Of a stretch of 64,000 bases of DNA, positions 1 through 10,900 are shown one piece after another. The translations under genes were made by a program, and so were the position numbers. Position 1 is the first letter of the stretch. The number at the start of each line of letters is the position of its first letter. The stretch comes from [Haemophilus] felis. GTDB lineage: Bacteria; Pseudomonadota; Gammaproteobacteria; Enterobacterales; Pasteurellaceae. The DNA is taken from positions 62,001-126,000 of the forward strand of contig MUYB01000026.1 in NCBI GenBank assembly GCA_002015125.1, given 5' to 3'. Below the pieces are notes generated by a model, which was not told where the DNA came from, made no database searches, and was given only the letters and a program-made list of their open reading frames with translations.

Positions 1-404
1 TGATCTTTGGCTTCAATGAATAATCCTACTCCCCCGACTTGTTCTGCTACTAACATACAACGTTGAGCTGCTTTTAATAAAAGTTGCCCACCTAATCCAT
101 AGCCTTGAACGTTTTTGGCAACGGCTAATCGAGCCAAAGTAAAAAGGGGAATTTGATGAGAACCTAGACGTTTTGCCAACGTATTAGGTAATGTTTTGGG
201 CGAAATGGCATTCAGTGTAATTGTATAAAAACCTAAAATTTGCTCTGAATTATTATCAATCGCCACATAGGTTTTAGATGTACTCCTTTCGTGCGATTGG
301 CGAGCGTATTTACTCAAAAAGTCATTGAGTTGTGCGTTACCACAATCAAATTCTTCTCTTTTATGGATTTTACTCAGCTTTTCTTCCCTCCAATTAAAGT
401 TCAT
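1..404 (-). CDS. GNAT acetyltransferase toxin (TacT/AtaT-like), C-terminus cut by window edge
   Basis: Reading the minus strand from the ATG at 404 gives about 134 residues starting MNFNWREEKLSKIHKR and running off the left edge. The middle has the pattern of GNAT toxins: FYTITLNAIS, then LFTLARLAVAKNVQGYGLGGQLL, in which QGYGLGG is the acetyl-CoA pyrophosphate loop. Family members acetylate the amino group on charged tRNAs to block translation. The start overlaps the upstream antitoxin gene by 11 nt, the usual coupled arrangement. The last part of the fold, including the tyrosine normally near the C-terminus, lies outside the window, so activity cannot be judged. Family call is firm; the tRNA target is inference. 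Confidence 0.88.
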   Translation of the reverse strand, partial: MNFNWREEKLSKIHKREEFDCGNAQLNDFLSKYARQSHERSTSKTYVAIDNNSEQILGFYTITLNAISPKTLPNTLAKRLGSHQIPLFTLARLAVAKNVQGYGLGGQLLLKAAQRCMLVAEQVGGVGLFIEAKD

Positions 405-687
405 TGTAGCTTTCCTTTAATGCAAGAGCGGCTTTTTTCAAACGTTCATTTGGTGCAGGCGGATTATCAAGCAATTCACAAATAAATTCCCAGTCTTTTT
501 CAGAAAGCTGTTTTTCTTCGACAGTTTGTGCTTTATATACAGGTTCAAAAACCAAACGAGAAAGATCCGAAGATGCGACTAAACGCAGTGAATCCCCTTC
601 GGATAGATTAAATTTAGCAAGAAGTGTTTTAGGCAGGCGAATAGCGGTGCTATTTCCCCATTTGCTAATAGTAAGTGATGCTGACAT
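394..687 (-). CDS. Antitoxin with AbrB/MazE-type N-terminus and TacA-like C-terminus
   Basis: 97 residues. Residues 1-48 form a SpoVT/AbrB (MazE-type) swapped-hairpin DNA-binding domain, seen in ISKWGNSTAIRLPKTLL and LSEGDSLRLV. Residues about 58-90 (LSEKDWEFICELLDNPPAPN, then ERLKKAAL) match the C-terminal toxin-binding segment normally found in DUF1778/TacA ribbon-helix-helix antitoxins of GNAT toxins. It therefore looks like a domain exchange: a MazE-type DNA reader joined to a GNAT-neutralising tail. The start at 687 has an ACGGAG-type ribosome site. The stop lies inside the toxin gene. It probably autorepresses through the inverted repeat just upstream. Confidence 0.85.
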   Translation of the reverse strand: MSASLTISKWGNSTAIRLPKTLLAKFNLSEGDSLRLVASSDLSRLVFEPVYKAQTVEEKQLSEKDWEFICELLDNPPAPNERLKKAALALKESYNEL

Positions 688-706
688 ACTAACTCCGTAG
701 ATCTTT

Positions 707-727
707 TTGTAGATACAAAGGATTGTA
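707..727. promoter_or_regulatory. Candidate operator of the toxin-antitoxin pair
   Basis: TTGTA-GA-TACAA (707-718) is a perfect 5-bp inverted repeat 20 nt upstream of the antitoxin start, followed by another TTGTA half-site at 723-727. AbrB-type antitoxins bind such sites for autoregulation. The assignment rests on position and symmetry only. Confidence 0.45.
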
Positions 728-988
728 TATCTCAGAGAAATTTAGTCAATAAAAAATAATTAGCTCAAAATTTGAGTTTACCGTTTTTAAACCTCCACTC
801 TTGTTTCAATTTTTCAAAAAAGTTTAAATTTCCTCAAACTTATGAACAACCATAACTCCCCCGATTAGGTAATATGGCGAATACAGTGAATTTGGATATG
901 TAGGGAGAGCGGTGGTTAAATATCATCAGGCGTGGATTTTTTCTTTAATTTCTTTTCTATTTCTTTTCTCTTTCTCTTTCTGCAATCG

Positions 989-1028
989 TTCGCTTTTAGG
1001 CGATATTTCCTATAAAATGACCGCACTT
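989..1028 (+). promoter_or_regulatory. slyD promoter with uptake sequence over the start region
   Basis: A -10-like TATAAA lies at 1011-1016 with a weak TTCGCT -35 16 bp upstream, followed at once by the uptake core ACCGCACTT (1020-1028, minus-sense AAGTGCGGT). The rest of the 366-nt gap from 688 to 1053 is AT-rich and pyrimidine-rich, and I see no other gene in it. Confidence 0.5.
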
Positions 1029-1053
1029 TTTCACATTGATAATTGGAGAAACA

Positions 1054-1656
1054 ATGAAAGTAGCAAAAAATGTTGTGGTAAGCATTGCTTATCAAGTTCG
1101 CACGCAAGATGGTGTGTTGGTTGATGAGGCACCAGCGAATCAGCCTTTGGAATATTTACAAGGTCATAATAATTTGGTGATTGGCTTGGAAAACGCTTTG
1201 GAAGGTAAAGCGGTTGGCGATAAATTTGAGGTTCGTGTTAAACCTGAAGAGGGTTATGGCGAATACAATGACAATATGGTGCAACGTGTGCCAAAAGAGG
1301 TTTTCCAAGGGGTTGATGAATTAGTGGTGGGTATGCGTTTTATCGCCGATACCGACATTGGTCCATTGCCTGTGGTGATTACTGAAGTGGGCGAAGACGA
1401 TGCTGTGGTGGACGGAAACCATATGCTTGCTGGTCAAGAATTGCACTTTACCGTTGAGGTGGTGGCAACTCGTGAAGCGACTTTAGAAGAAATCGCACAT
1501 GGTCATCTTCATCAAGAGGGCGGTTGCTGCGGTGGTCATCATCATGATAGCGATGAAGAAGGTCACGGCTGTGGTTGTGGCGGTCATCATGATCACCACC
1601 ATCATCATGAGCATGAACATGAAGGTTGTTGCGGACAACATGGCTGTAAACACTAG
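1054..1656 (+). CDS. slyD: SlyD, FKBP-type peptidyl-prolyl isomerase and metallochaperone
   Basis: 200 residues. The N-terminal half has the SlyD FKBP pattern (VVSIAYQVRTQDG; GLENALEGKAVGDKFEV) with the insert-in-flap chaperone domain around residues 70-120. The last 45 residues are a His/Cys-rich metal-binding tail (GGCCGGHHHDS, HHDHHHHHEHEHEG), the SlyD signature used for nickel storage and delivery. I chose the ATG at 1054, preceded by GGAGA, over an in-frame TTG at 1036. It ends in a strong terminator, so it is monocistronic. SlyD is cytoplasmic, assists folding and can feed nickel to hydrogenase or urease maturation. Confidence 0.96.
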   Translation: MKVAKNVVVSIAYQVRTQDGVLVDEAPANQPLEYLQGHNNLVIGLENALEGKAVGDKFEVRVKPEEGYGEYNDNMVQRVPKEVFQGVDELVVGMRFIADTDIGPLPVVITEVGEDDAVVDGNHMLAGQELHFTVEVVATREATLEEIAHGHLHQEGGCCGGHHHDSDEEGHGCGCGGHHDHHHHHEHEHEGCCGQHGCKH

Positions 1657-1669
1657 TATTCAAACTATG

Positions 1670-1697
1670 AATCCCTGCTTATTAGCGGGGATTTTTT
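1670..1697 (+). terminator. Rho-independent terminator of slyD
   Basis: AATCCCTGC and GCGGGGATT form a 9-bp stem with one G-T pair around a TTATTA loop, followed by TTTTTT. Confidence 0.9.
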
Positions 1698-1753
1698 ATG
1701 TTCAGGGATTTTCCTGTTCTTAATTTTTAACCTCATTTTTCTCCCTTTTAAGC

Positions 1754-1759
1754 TATAAT
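1754..1759 (+). promoter_or_regulatory. Probable polA -10 element
   Basis: A perfect TATAAT in the context GCTATAATG stands 32 nt before the polA start. No convincing -35 is visible. Confidence 0.5.
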
Positions 1760-1790
1760 GTTCCCATATTTTTTTATTAATGGATAACCT

Positions 1791-4586
1791 ATGGCTCAAA
1801 TTGCAGAAAATCCTCTCGTTCTTGTGGACGGTTCTTCTTATTTATATCGCGCTTTTCACGCATTTCCTCCCTTAACTAATTCCTTAAAAGAGCCTACTGG
1901 AGCAATGTATGGCGTGTTGAATATGCTTAAAAGTTTGATTGCACAGGTTCAACCAAGTCATATTGCTGTGGTATTTGATGCGAAGGGTAAAACTTTTCGT
2001 GATGAAATGTTTGAGCAATACAAATCACACCGCCCACCAATGCCAGATGAACTACGCAGTCAAATTTTGCCTTTGCATAATATTATTCGCGCATTAGGTA
2101 TTCCTTTATTAGTTGTGGAAGGTGTTGAGGCAGATGATGTGATTGGCACACTAGCGGTACAAGCCTCCAAAGCAGGAAAAAAAGTGCTGATTAGCACTGG
2201 CGATAAGGATATGGCACAACTGGTTGATGACAATATTATGTTGATCAACACAATGAATAATAGCCTTTTAGATCGCGATGGTGTCATTGAAAAGTACGGT
2301 TTACCGCCAGAGTTAATTATTGATTATCTCGCTTTAATGGGCGACAGTGCTGATAACATTCCCGGTGTGGCTGGCGTGGGAGAAAAGACCGCACTTGGTT
2401 TATTACAAGGCATTGGCAGTATGGCTGAGATTTATGCCAATTTAGATAAGGTGGCAGATTTACCTATTCGTGGTGCAAAAAAGCTCGGCGAAAAATTGCT
2501 TGCTGCCAAAGAAATGGCGGATTTATCTTATCGTTTAGCCACCATTAAAACTGATGTGTCATTAGAGATTTCACCTGAACAACTCAATTTAGGCAAAAGC
2601 AACAACGATGAACTAATTGAGTATTTTGCACGCTATGAGTTTAAACGTTGGCTAACGGAAGTGATGAATGGTGAAAGTTCCGTAACCAAAGGTACAGAAC
2701 AGTCCGTTAAAATTAATCCTTATCAAGCCACGCCTACCCCTGCGTTAGCACAAGTGCAAAGTGCGGTGAAAATTGAGATAGATCGTAGCCAATATCAGTG
2801 CCTTTTAACCTTAGCCGATCTTGAAAAATGGCTAGAAAAACTGACTTCAGCCAAACAAATTGCCATTGATACGGAAACTGATAGTTTAGATTATATGTCA
2901 GCGAATTTAGTGGGGGTTTCTTTTGCGTTGGAAAATGGTGAGGCAGCGTATTTGCCATTACGCCATAATTATATTGGTGTGCCACAACAAATTGATTTTG
3001 ATACCGCACTTTCGTTGTTAAAACCCATTTTAGAAAATCCAGCCATTGAAAAAATCGGGCAAAATATTAAGTATGATTTAACGATTTTTGCTCGCAATGG
3101 TGTGGATTTGCAAGGGGTGGCTTATGACACAATGTTGCTTTCTTATGTCTTAGATAGCACCGGTCGTCATAATATGGACGAACTGGCAAAACGTTATTTA
3201 GGACATCAAACCATTAGTTTTGAGGATATTGCAGGCAAAGGGAAAGGACAATTAACCTTTAATCAAATTCCCGTAGATCAGGCAACAGAATATGCCGCAG
3301 AAGATGCGGATATTACAATGAAATTAAAACAAGTGCTGTGGCAAAAATTAGCCGAACAAGAAAACTTAGTGCCGTTGTATCAGCAAATAGAATTGCCTTT
3401 ATTATCTGTGCTTTCTCGTATGGAGCGCCATGGCGTGTTGGTGGATTGTGATAAGTTGTTGTTGCAATCGAACGAAATTGGTTTGCGTTTAAGTGAAATT
3501 GAAGAACAAGCCTATAAATTAGCAGGCCAACCTTTCAATCTTGCTTCCACTAAGCAACTACAAGAAATTTTATTTGATAAGCTAGGCTTGCCTGTATTGC
3601 AAAAAACCCCAAAAGGGGCGCCTTCAACCAATGAAGAGGTTTTGGAGGAATTAGCTTATGAACACGAATTGCCGAAATTACTGGTAGAGCATCGTGGTTT
3701 GAGTAAGTTAAAATCCACTTACACGGATAAACTGCCGTTAATGGTGAATAGCAAAACAGGACGAGTTCACACCTCTTATCATCAAGCGGTAACGGCAACA
3801 GGACGTTTATCATCAAGCGATCCTAATCTGCAAAATATTCCAATTCGTAATGAAGAAGGTCGCCGCATTCGTCAAGCCTTTGTCGCCCGTGAAGGTTTTA
3901 GTATCTTAGCCGCAGATTATTCACAAATTGAATTACGCATAATGGCACATCTTTCTCAAGATAACGGGCTAATAAATGCTTTTAAAGAAGGCAAAGATAT
4001 TCACCGTGCTACTGCTGCAGAAATTTTTTCTATCCCATTGGAACAGGTGAGTGCGGAACAACGCCGCAGTGCAAAGGCAATTAACTTTGGCTTAATTTAT
4101 GGAATGAGTGCATTCGGGCTTTCTCGCCAGCTAAATATTCCTCGCAATGAAGCGCAAAAATATATGGGTTTGTATTTCCAACGCTATCCGAATGTACAAA
4201 CTTTTATGACGGATATTCGTGAAGTGGCAAAAGCACAGGGCTATGTGTCCACCTTATTCGACCGCCGTTTGTATTTGCCAGATATTAATTCTTCTAATGC
4301 TATTCGCCGCAAAGCAGCAGAACGTGTCGCAATTAATGCACCAATGCAAGGCACAGCGGCAGATATTATCAAGCGAGCAATGATTGCTTTAGATAATGAA
4401 ATTATGGGTAATCCAGATATTCAAATGATAATGCAGGTTCACGATGAACTGGTTTTTGAAGTGCGATCAGAAAAAGTCCAAGAATTTAGTCTATTAATTA
4501 AACAAACAATGGAACAAGCTGCTGAGTTGGTGGTGCCATTAATTGTAGATATTGGTTCAGGAGAAAACTGGGACGAAGCCCATTAA
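1791..4586 (+). CDS. polA: DNA polymerase I
   Basis: 931 residues, full length for the family. Order of domains: 5'-3' exonuclease (about 1-290; [27 protein letters not shown]), 3'-5' proofreading exonuclease (about 330-520) and family A polymerase (about 540-931). Proofreading residues are intact: DTETDS near 359 and YAAEDAD near 501. Polymerase motif A is DYSQIELRI near 708 and motif C is [10 protein letters not shown] near 882. It removes RNA primers and fills gaps in replication and repair. Three Haemophilus-type uptake words lie inside the gene. It stands alone between two terminators. Confidence 0.98.
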   Translation: MAQIAENPLVLVDGSSYLYRAFHAFPPLTNSLKEPTGAMYGVLNMLKSLIAQVQPSHIAVVFDAKGKTFRDEMFEQYKSHRPPMPDELRSQILPLHNIIRALGIPLLVVEGVEADDVIGTLAVQASKAGKKVLISTGDKDMAQLVDDNIMLINTMNNSLLDRDGVIEKYGLPPELIIDYLALMGDSADNIPGVAGVGEKTALGLLQGIGSMAEIYANLDKVADLPIRGAKKLGEKLLAAKEMADLSYRLATIKTDVSLEISPEQLNLGKSNNDELIEYFARYEFKRWLTEVMNGESSVTKGTEQSVKINPYQATPTPALAQVQSAVKIEIDRSQYQCLLTLADLEKWLEKLTSAKQIAIDTETDSLDYMSANLVGVSFALENGEAAYLPLRHNYIGVPQQIDFDTALSLLKPILENPAIEKIGQNIKYDLTIFARNGVDLQGVAYDTMLLSYVLDSTGRHNMDELAKRYLGHQTISFEDIAGKGKGQLTFNQIPVDQATEYAAEDADITMKLKQVLWQKLAEQENLVPLYQQIELPLLSVLSRMERHGVLVDCDKLLLQSNEIGLRLSEIEEQAYKLAGQPFNLASTKQLQEILFDKLGLPVLQKTPKGAPSTNEEVLEELAYEHELPKLLVEHRGLSKLKSTYTDKLPLMVNSKTGRVHTSYHQAVTATGRLSSSDPNLQNIPIRNEEGRRIRQAFVAREGFSILAADYSQIELRIMAHLSQDNGLINAFKEGKDIHRATAAEIFSIPLEQVSAEQRRSAKAINFGLIYGMSAFGLSRQLNIPRNEAQKYMGLYFQRYPNVQTFMTDIREVAKAQGYVSTLFDRRLYLPDINSSNAIRRKAAERVAINAPMQGTAADIIKRAMIALDNEIMGNPDIQMIMQVHDELVFEVRSEKVQEFSLLIKQTMEQAAELVVPLIVDIGSGENWDEAH

Positions 4587-4612
4587 ATTTATTTAATTTT
4601 AAATCTAAACTC

Positions 4613-4669
4613 AAAAAATCTGCTTTTATAACTAAAATTTTTTAGTCATTAAAAGCAGATTTTTTTTTT
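4613..4669 (+). terminator. Long hairpin terminator after polA
   Basis: AAATCTGCTTTTA pairs with TAAAAGCAGATTT, and the interior ACTAAAA pairs with TTTTAGT, giving a nested stem. It ends in a run of T residues (4661-4669). Confidence 0.85.
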
Positions 4670-4762
<93 letters not shown>

Positions 4763-4797
4763 TTGAAAAATTTATAAAAAATGATCTATTTTATTAA

Positions 4798-4825
4798 TTA
4801 AAATATATATTTTTTGCTATATACT
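4798..4825 (+). promoter_or_regulatory. Candidate promoter of the giant surface protein
   Basis: A -10 TATACT at 4820-4825 has a weak AT-rich -35 (TTAAAA at 4798-4803, 16-bp spacer). The leader to the ATG would be about 100 nt. The 346-nt gap from 4587 to 4933 otherwise holds the terminator, inverted repeat and tetranucleotide tract listed separately. Confidence 0.45.
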
Positions 4826-4933
4826 AGCCGTCTATTTTTTTGCTCTCTTTTGAAGTCTGTCTGAGGCAAGGAAAAATTGGTCTGCTAATCAAGCAAAACT
4901 ATTTCTATAATTTCTTAACTAAGGGTATCCAAT

Positions 4934-7900
4934 ATGCATTTCCAGTTAAAAGTTCATATTAAAAATAACGCACCAGAAATCATTAACTTTCAAGTTAATA
5001 ATAAAACGCCATTAATTATTCAACATTCAAACCAAGAAGTGCTTTTTGAGCTTTTTGATAAAGAAACACAGCTTGCACCGCAAAAGCTTGTGATGAAGCG
5101 TGATGGAAATAATTTACATATATTTATTGATGATAATGATCAGGTAGATGTGATTATCGTAGATTATTATGCTTATGAACCATTAAGCCCTGTTGTAGGT
5201 CTTGCAGAAGATGGCAGACTTTATGCTTATTTAGCGGAAAGTAATCTTGCTTCAGACAGTATTCCTTATTTAGCAGAGAATGTTTTGGCATCACAAGTGC
5301 TAAGTGGTACAGGTGTTACTTTAGGAAATGCACCATTTAATTGGACACCATTTTTATATGCGTTAGGTGGATTAATGGTAGCAGGGCTTGCGACAGCAGC
5401 CTTAGGTGGTAGTGGTGATGGTGGTAATGCAACAACACCTCCAGCCATCAATATACGACATAGTGAAGCAAGTGGTAAGAAAAACGGTGGTATTGAAGTT
5501 GAGACTACGAAAGGTGTAAAAAGTTATGAAATAGAATTTGTGCCGACTAATGGCGGTAAGCCGATTTCGATCCGTTTTGAAGCTGAGGGTGATACATTTA
5601 AGTTGACCGAAGAGTCTAAAGCAAAATTGCCTGCTGGGGCTAATGTGCCAGAAGTGGTTAAAGCAGGAGAGCCAATTAAGCTAGCTGGAGATTTAATCAG
5701 AGATGGTTCTGCGGTAAAAGTAACCGCTGTGGATAACAATGGTGTAACGAACTCAACCACTATTGACGCACCTTTTGATAACAATATAGAGAAGCTAGAG
5801 TTAGGTAAAATTGAGGTTTTAAATACCCATCCAAGTGCGGTGAAATTACCTATTGATACTGATGTTGGTAGTAAAGTTAGCGTGCTTGATAAAGCAGGTA
5901 AGATAGTCGCAGGGTCATTGCCAGTTAATAGCAAAGGTCATAAAACCCTTGAGTTTTTACTTGACCCGAATGATCCAAATCGTAATGAATTAACGGATTT
6001 CACGGTGGTTGTAGAAAAACCGGGTGCCAATCCTGCTTCCATTAAGTTGGCTGATTTACCAAAAAAATTACCAACAAATCCGGTTAATGTTGATCCTGTG
6101 GAATTATCCCAACCAACAATTACACCTTCGACTGAGAGCGAGGCTGATAAAAAATTCGATGTAAATTTAGGTGATAAAAAAGACAATGTTGAAGCAATCA
6201 ATGTCTTTGTTACTGACCCTGACACAAAGAAAACTGCGGTCGAAAAAATAGAAAAAAATGCACAAGGTGAGTTTACCGCACCGACCGATCCAAATAGTAA
6301 AATTGAAAAGGTGGTCGATAATGGCGATGGCACAGTAACTGTCGTCTTGAAAGATGAGGTGCCAAAAGATTCAAAAGTGAGCGTAGCGACTGAAAATGCA
6401 AATAGTCAAAGCAAGCCTTCTGAACCACTAAAAGTTACGGACACTGGGGTAGAGGCGGTCGATACGACAGAGGAACAACCTGAACCAACCAGCAAGCCTA
6501 GCTTAGTGGCAGATTCAATTAAATCTATCAATCAAGGTGAAAGCACACCAACCAATCCAGAAGCTGTTGAGTTTAAACTTAATAATGTTTCACCTAACGC
6601 CACGCTAATCCCAACCTTAGTAAAAGCAGATGGTACAAAAATCCCATTGCCAACGGTTAAAGCAGATGTAAACAGCGTGGTTCGTTTAGCGGATACAAAA
6701 GAGGCGGATATTCAGGCAGGCGATAAAATTGAATTAGTAGCACAGGATCCAAATAAAGGCACTTCAGAGACCTTAGAAATTACGGTACCAGAAGTAAACG
6801 ATCATCGTTTTGACAGCTTGCCGCCAGTTGAACCTAAGATTGAAACACCAACCACACCGGGCGAGGGTGGTGCAACAGTTGACGCTTCGGGCATTAAAGT
6901 TGGCGAAACGCTTGCAATTAATGTGGTTAAGCCAGAACCTGCACCAAATGGAACTCCTGCAACATTAGAATTTACCAAACAAGAAGACGGTAGCTTAAAA
7001 CCAGCGGACTCAAATCCAAAAGATGTGACTGCAACGGTTAATGGCGACAAAGTAACCATTAATGAAGCCTCTTTAAAAGATAATTCACCAATTAGTGCGG
7101 CGATCACCGATCCAGCAGGTAATTCCACAGAAGCCGAACCAAAAACCGTTGGCTATGACAATCCAACAGAGCGGACTATCAGCTTAGATAAACTGAGTTT
7201 AGAAGACAAAGATCCAGTCGCAAATCATCAAGCAGAACGCATTAAAGGTGAAGTTAATGGCGTAAAAGCGGGCGACACGTTGCATTTTGAAGATGATCAG
7301 GGTAACAAATTGCCATCAGTAAAAGTGCCTGATGATCACGAGGAGGGTAAGCCGTTTGCCTTTGATATTCCTTCAAATAACGACAATAAAAACCCAACCA
7401 GCATTAAAGTGTCTGTGCAAGAAGAGGGCAAAGCACCAACAGAACCTGTTAGTGGAAATATTGATCCAAACAGCTTAACGCACACAGATAATCAAGCTCC
7501 GCCAGCGGCAAGCATTGCACAAAATGATGAAAAACTAAGTGTTGCCTTTGATCCTACACAAACAGATGAACTAAGTTTAATTAATCAAAACACAGGCAAA
7601 CCAATTGTTAGTTTCACCAAAGATCCTGAAACGAGCGTCTTTAAGTCAGATAATCCACAGGTGCCAGATATTCCAGCAGGAAGCAATATTGCAGATATTC
7701 CAAGAACCGCTTTACCTAAAGAGGCGGTGAATGTGGTAGCGAAAACCAGCGATATTACGGGTCACAGTGAAGAAAGTGTGGCAACACCAATTAAACCATT
7801 AATTGAAGCACAAACCGCAGCACCACAAAATGTGAGTGTTAAAGCAATTGATACAACCAGTCCAAAAGGCGATAGCACGCCAGAATTGTTTGAAGTGTCA

Positions 7901-10900
7901 GGTACAGCACCAGAGGGGGCAAGATTAATTTTTATTGCCAACGGTAAAACTTTCGTTACTGATCCTGTTCCAGAGGGTGGTCAATTCAAATTTTTAATTC
8001 CAGTCACCGCACTTGGCGATCAGAATTTACGCAGTGATGAAATTACCATTCAAGCGAAGAAAGAAGGTGAACGTGCAAGCGAACCACAAAACTTGCCAGC
8101 TTCTGTGGTAGAAAAAAATCCAGAAAGCCATTTAGGCGATTTATATGCTCCTGACGTACCTGAACCTGTTGCTTCGGGAAGTCATAATCGTAAATTTAAA
8201 GTGTCGCCAGATACAGATAGCGTCAATGTGGAATACACGGATAAATCAGGTAATCCGCAACCGGCAGCAGACAAACAACCTGTTGTTACTCGCAATGAGC
8301 AAGGTGAGTTAGTCTCAAATGATCCAAATATTACTGTAAGTAAAGATACAGAGGGCAACGAATATATTACGGTTTCTAGCGAAGCAACTAAACCAAACTC
8401 AGATATTCGTTTGGTGGCTAAAGACATTGCAGGCAGAGAAAGTGATCCAACAGTAGTTGCCGCTTCATCAGAAACCGCAGAAGTTGTGGCGGATAATAAT
8501 CCTCCAGTTGACGCTGGCGAAAACGGCGAAAACGGCGAGGGGGGCTCATCTGATAACCAACCAAACGCAAGCCAAGCTCCAGCCAAACCAACGCTAACCT
8601 TAGATGGAAAAGATAAAGGAGGTGCTGTTGGTGATGTGTTAGTGGATTTCCCTGAAAATGCACAATTAGGCGATCAAGTTGTCTTGAAATACAAACCAGT
8701 AGAAGCTGGCAAAACCGCAGATCAAACAGAAACCAAGCAGCTAGTCTTCAAAAAAGGTGAAAATGGTTGGGAAATTGATCCTGCAGCAACCACTGTTGAT
8801 ACAGAGGGTTTACCTGCTGTGGATACACAAAGTGGCAAGCCTAAATTTACTTTACCGAGCGATAAAGTGAGAGATAACACCACAGTAGAAGCCTATTCAA
8901 AATCTGCGGATAACACAAAAGTAACAGAGCCGACTTTTGTGGTTACAGAGTTAGATGGTGATGGTGCAGCTGGAACAGATGGTTCTCCTGCGGTGCCAAA
9001 AACGCCAACTCCAGTGATTAACAATATCAGCGGTATTGATGAAGATGGTGATGGCATTCCTGATGTTCTGCGTGTAGAGGGGAAGGTAGAAGGTGCGCCT
9101 ATTGGCACAGAGGTTGCGATCCGAAATCAAGCAGGTGGTGTTGTTGCCACAGGTAAAACCATTGATGCTGAGGGTAATTTTGTGGCAACTGGTGGTAAAC
9201 CTACCGAGCCAGAAAAAGCGACCACTAAAGACGATCAATTAACCGCTGTGGCTAAAGCACCAAATCAAGAAGAAAGTGCGGTGTCAAATTCAAAAGCTAT
9301 TGAAAAAGAGAATATTGCCACTCCAGCAGTTGATCATTCAACGCCAAATAGCACAGTCGCTCCAACCAGCGAAGGAGCCATTGTTAGATTGGATCCAAAT
9401 GCCAAAGAGGGTGCTAAATCTGTTGTTCGTACGCAGCCGAAAAATGAGAATGGAGAAGCTTCAGGCAATCCAAGAGAAGATACTTATGTATTTAAAGATG
9501 GAAAATGGCAGCCAGATCCTAATGATCAGGACGCACCGCCAGTGACTAATGGTAATGAAGTGAATGTGATTGCACCAAGCAATGCAGAGATTAGCGTTAC
9601 CAATAGTAATAGCAATAATCCACCAAACAGCTCAACCACTTCACCAGTGACATCAGGTCGTCCTGCTGAGGCAACACAACCAGAGGTGAATAATGTTGCA
9701 ACGACCAACTCACCAAAAGATTTAACGGTTACAACATTGTTTGATGATAACAATCCAGCAGACGGCAACACTGATCGCTTTGTTATCACGGGTACGGTAG
9801 AAGGCGGAGCGGAAGGCACAGAATTATTTGTGTACGATGCAGAGGGCAACAAATTAATCACTTCTGATCTGAAATGGGGCGAAAATGGGACATTCACAGT
9901 AACTGTGAGCGAAAGCCCGAATAAAGATCTTGAGTTTGGTCGCCAAACACCTGATACATTAACCTTTGTGGCAAAAGACAAAGATAAAAATCCAAGTGCG
10001 GAAGCGTCTTTAGCCTTAGCGACACAAGAGAATAAAGCTAACCCAGAGAAAGCGTTCCCGAATGACACCACCGCCCCACAACAGGCAACCGTTACACCAA
10101 ATGTTGCCGATGGTGGCGTTCGTGTGAAATTACCAAATGATGCCGTTGCAGGGGATAAATTGGCGGTTAAATATACTCCAACTGGGGCGGACGCTGAAAA
10201 AACAGTGACTTTCATTAAGCAACCTAATGGAAGTTGGAAAACAGAACCAGCAGATCCTGATTTCCCTGCGACTATTCCTGCGTCTGAAACCTATTTAACC
10301 ATTCCTGAAAGTTTGTTAAAAGATGACAGCAAGGTTACCGCAACTATCACGGATTTAGCAGGTCATTCCGTTGAACACAGTGCACAAGCTGGTGATGATG
10401 CCAGCACAGGTCGTATTGTTGACTTAACCATTGAAGGCATTGATTTAGATAATCCTGCTAACTTATCCGCTGAGAAAGTGAAAATCAAAGGTAAAGTGCA
10501 GGGGGCCGGTGCAGATGTACCTGTAAAAGTTACTCTGCCGAATGGTCAAGAAATCACAGTAAACACTAAAGACAATGGCGAGTTTGAGATTGTTTTAGTT
10601 AAAGAGGGTGCTAACAACCCACAAGTTGAGGGTGAAACCGCACACACTGTGCCAAGTTTAGATTTCGGTGATCAGTTAAGTGTACAAGCGACGGAAGCAG
10701 GTAAAAAACCAAGCGAAACCGAAACCTTAACAGTGCCTGCGGTGGCAACCAGCAAAACGGGAGCAAATGGTGAAGAAGAGCCATTAACTCCAGCAGAAAA
10801 ACAAGCACTTCACCCGAATGATAAAACCAATGATCTTCCAGTTACGCTTACTGCGGCAACAGAAGAGGGTGATGGCAGTGTCAGCCTTGCTTTACCAGCA

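Noticed and set aside
912..1124. 70-codon plus-strand frame overlapping the slyD start
   Set aside because: No family resemblance; it runs through the promoter and out of frame into slyD.
1791..4586. Loss of proofreading in DNA polymerase I, as reported for some bacterial PolA proteins
   Set aside because: DTETDS and YAAEDAD exonuclease residues are present.
5330..5420. LapG-type di-alanine cleavage site near ATAALGG in the surface protein
   Set aside because: The sequence after the Ala pair does not fit the usual motif well and no LapG/LapD genes are in the window.
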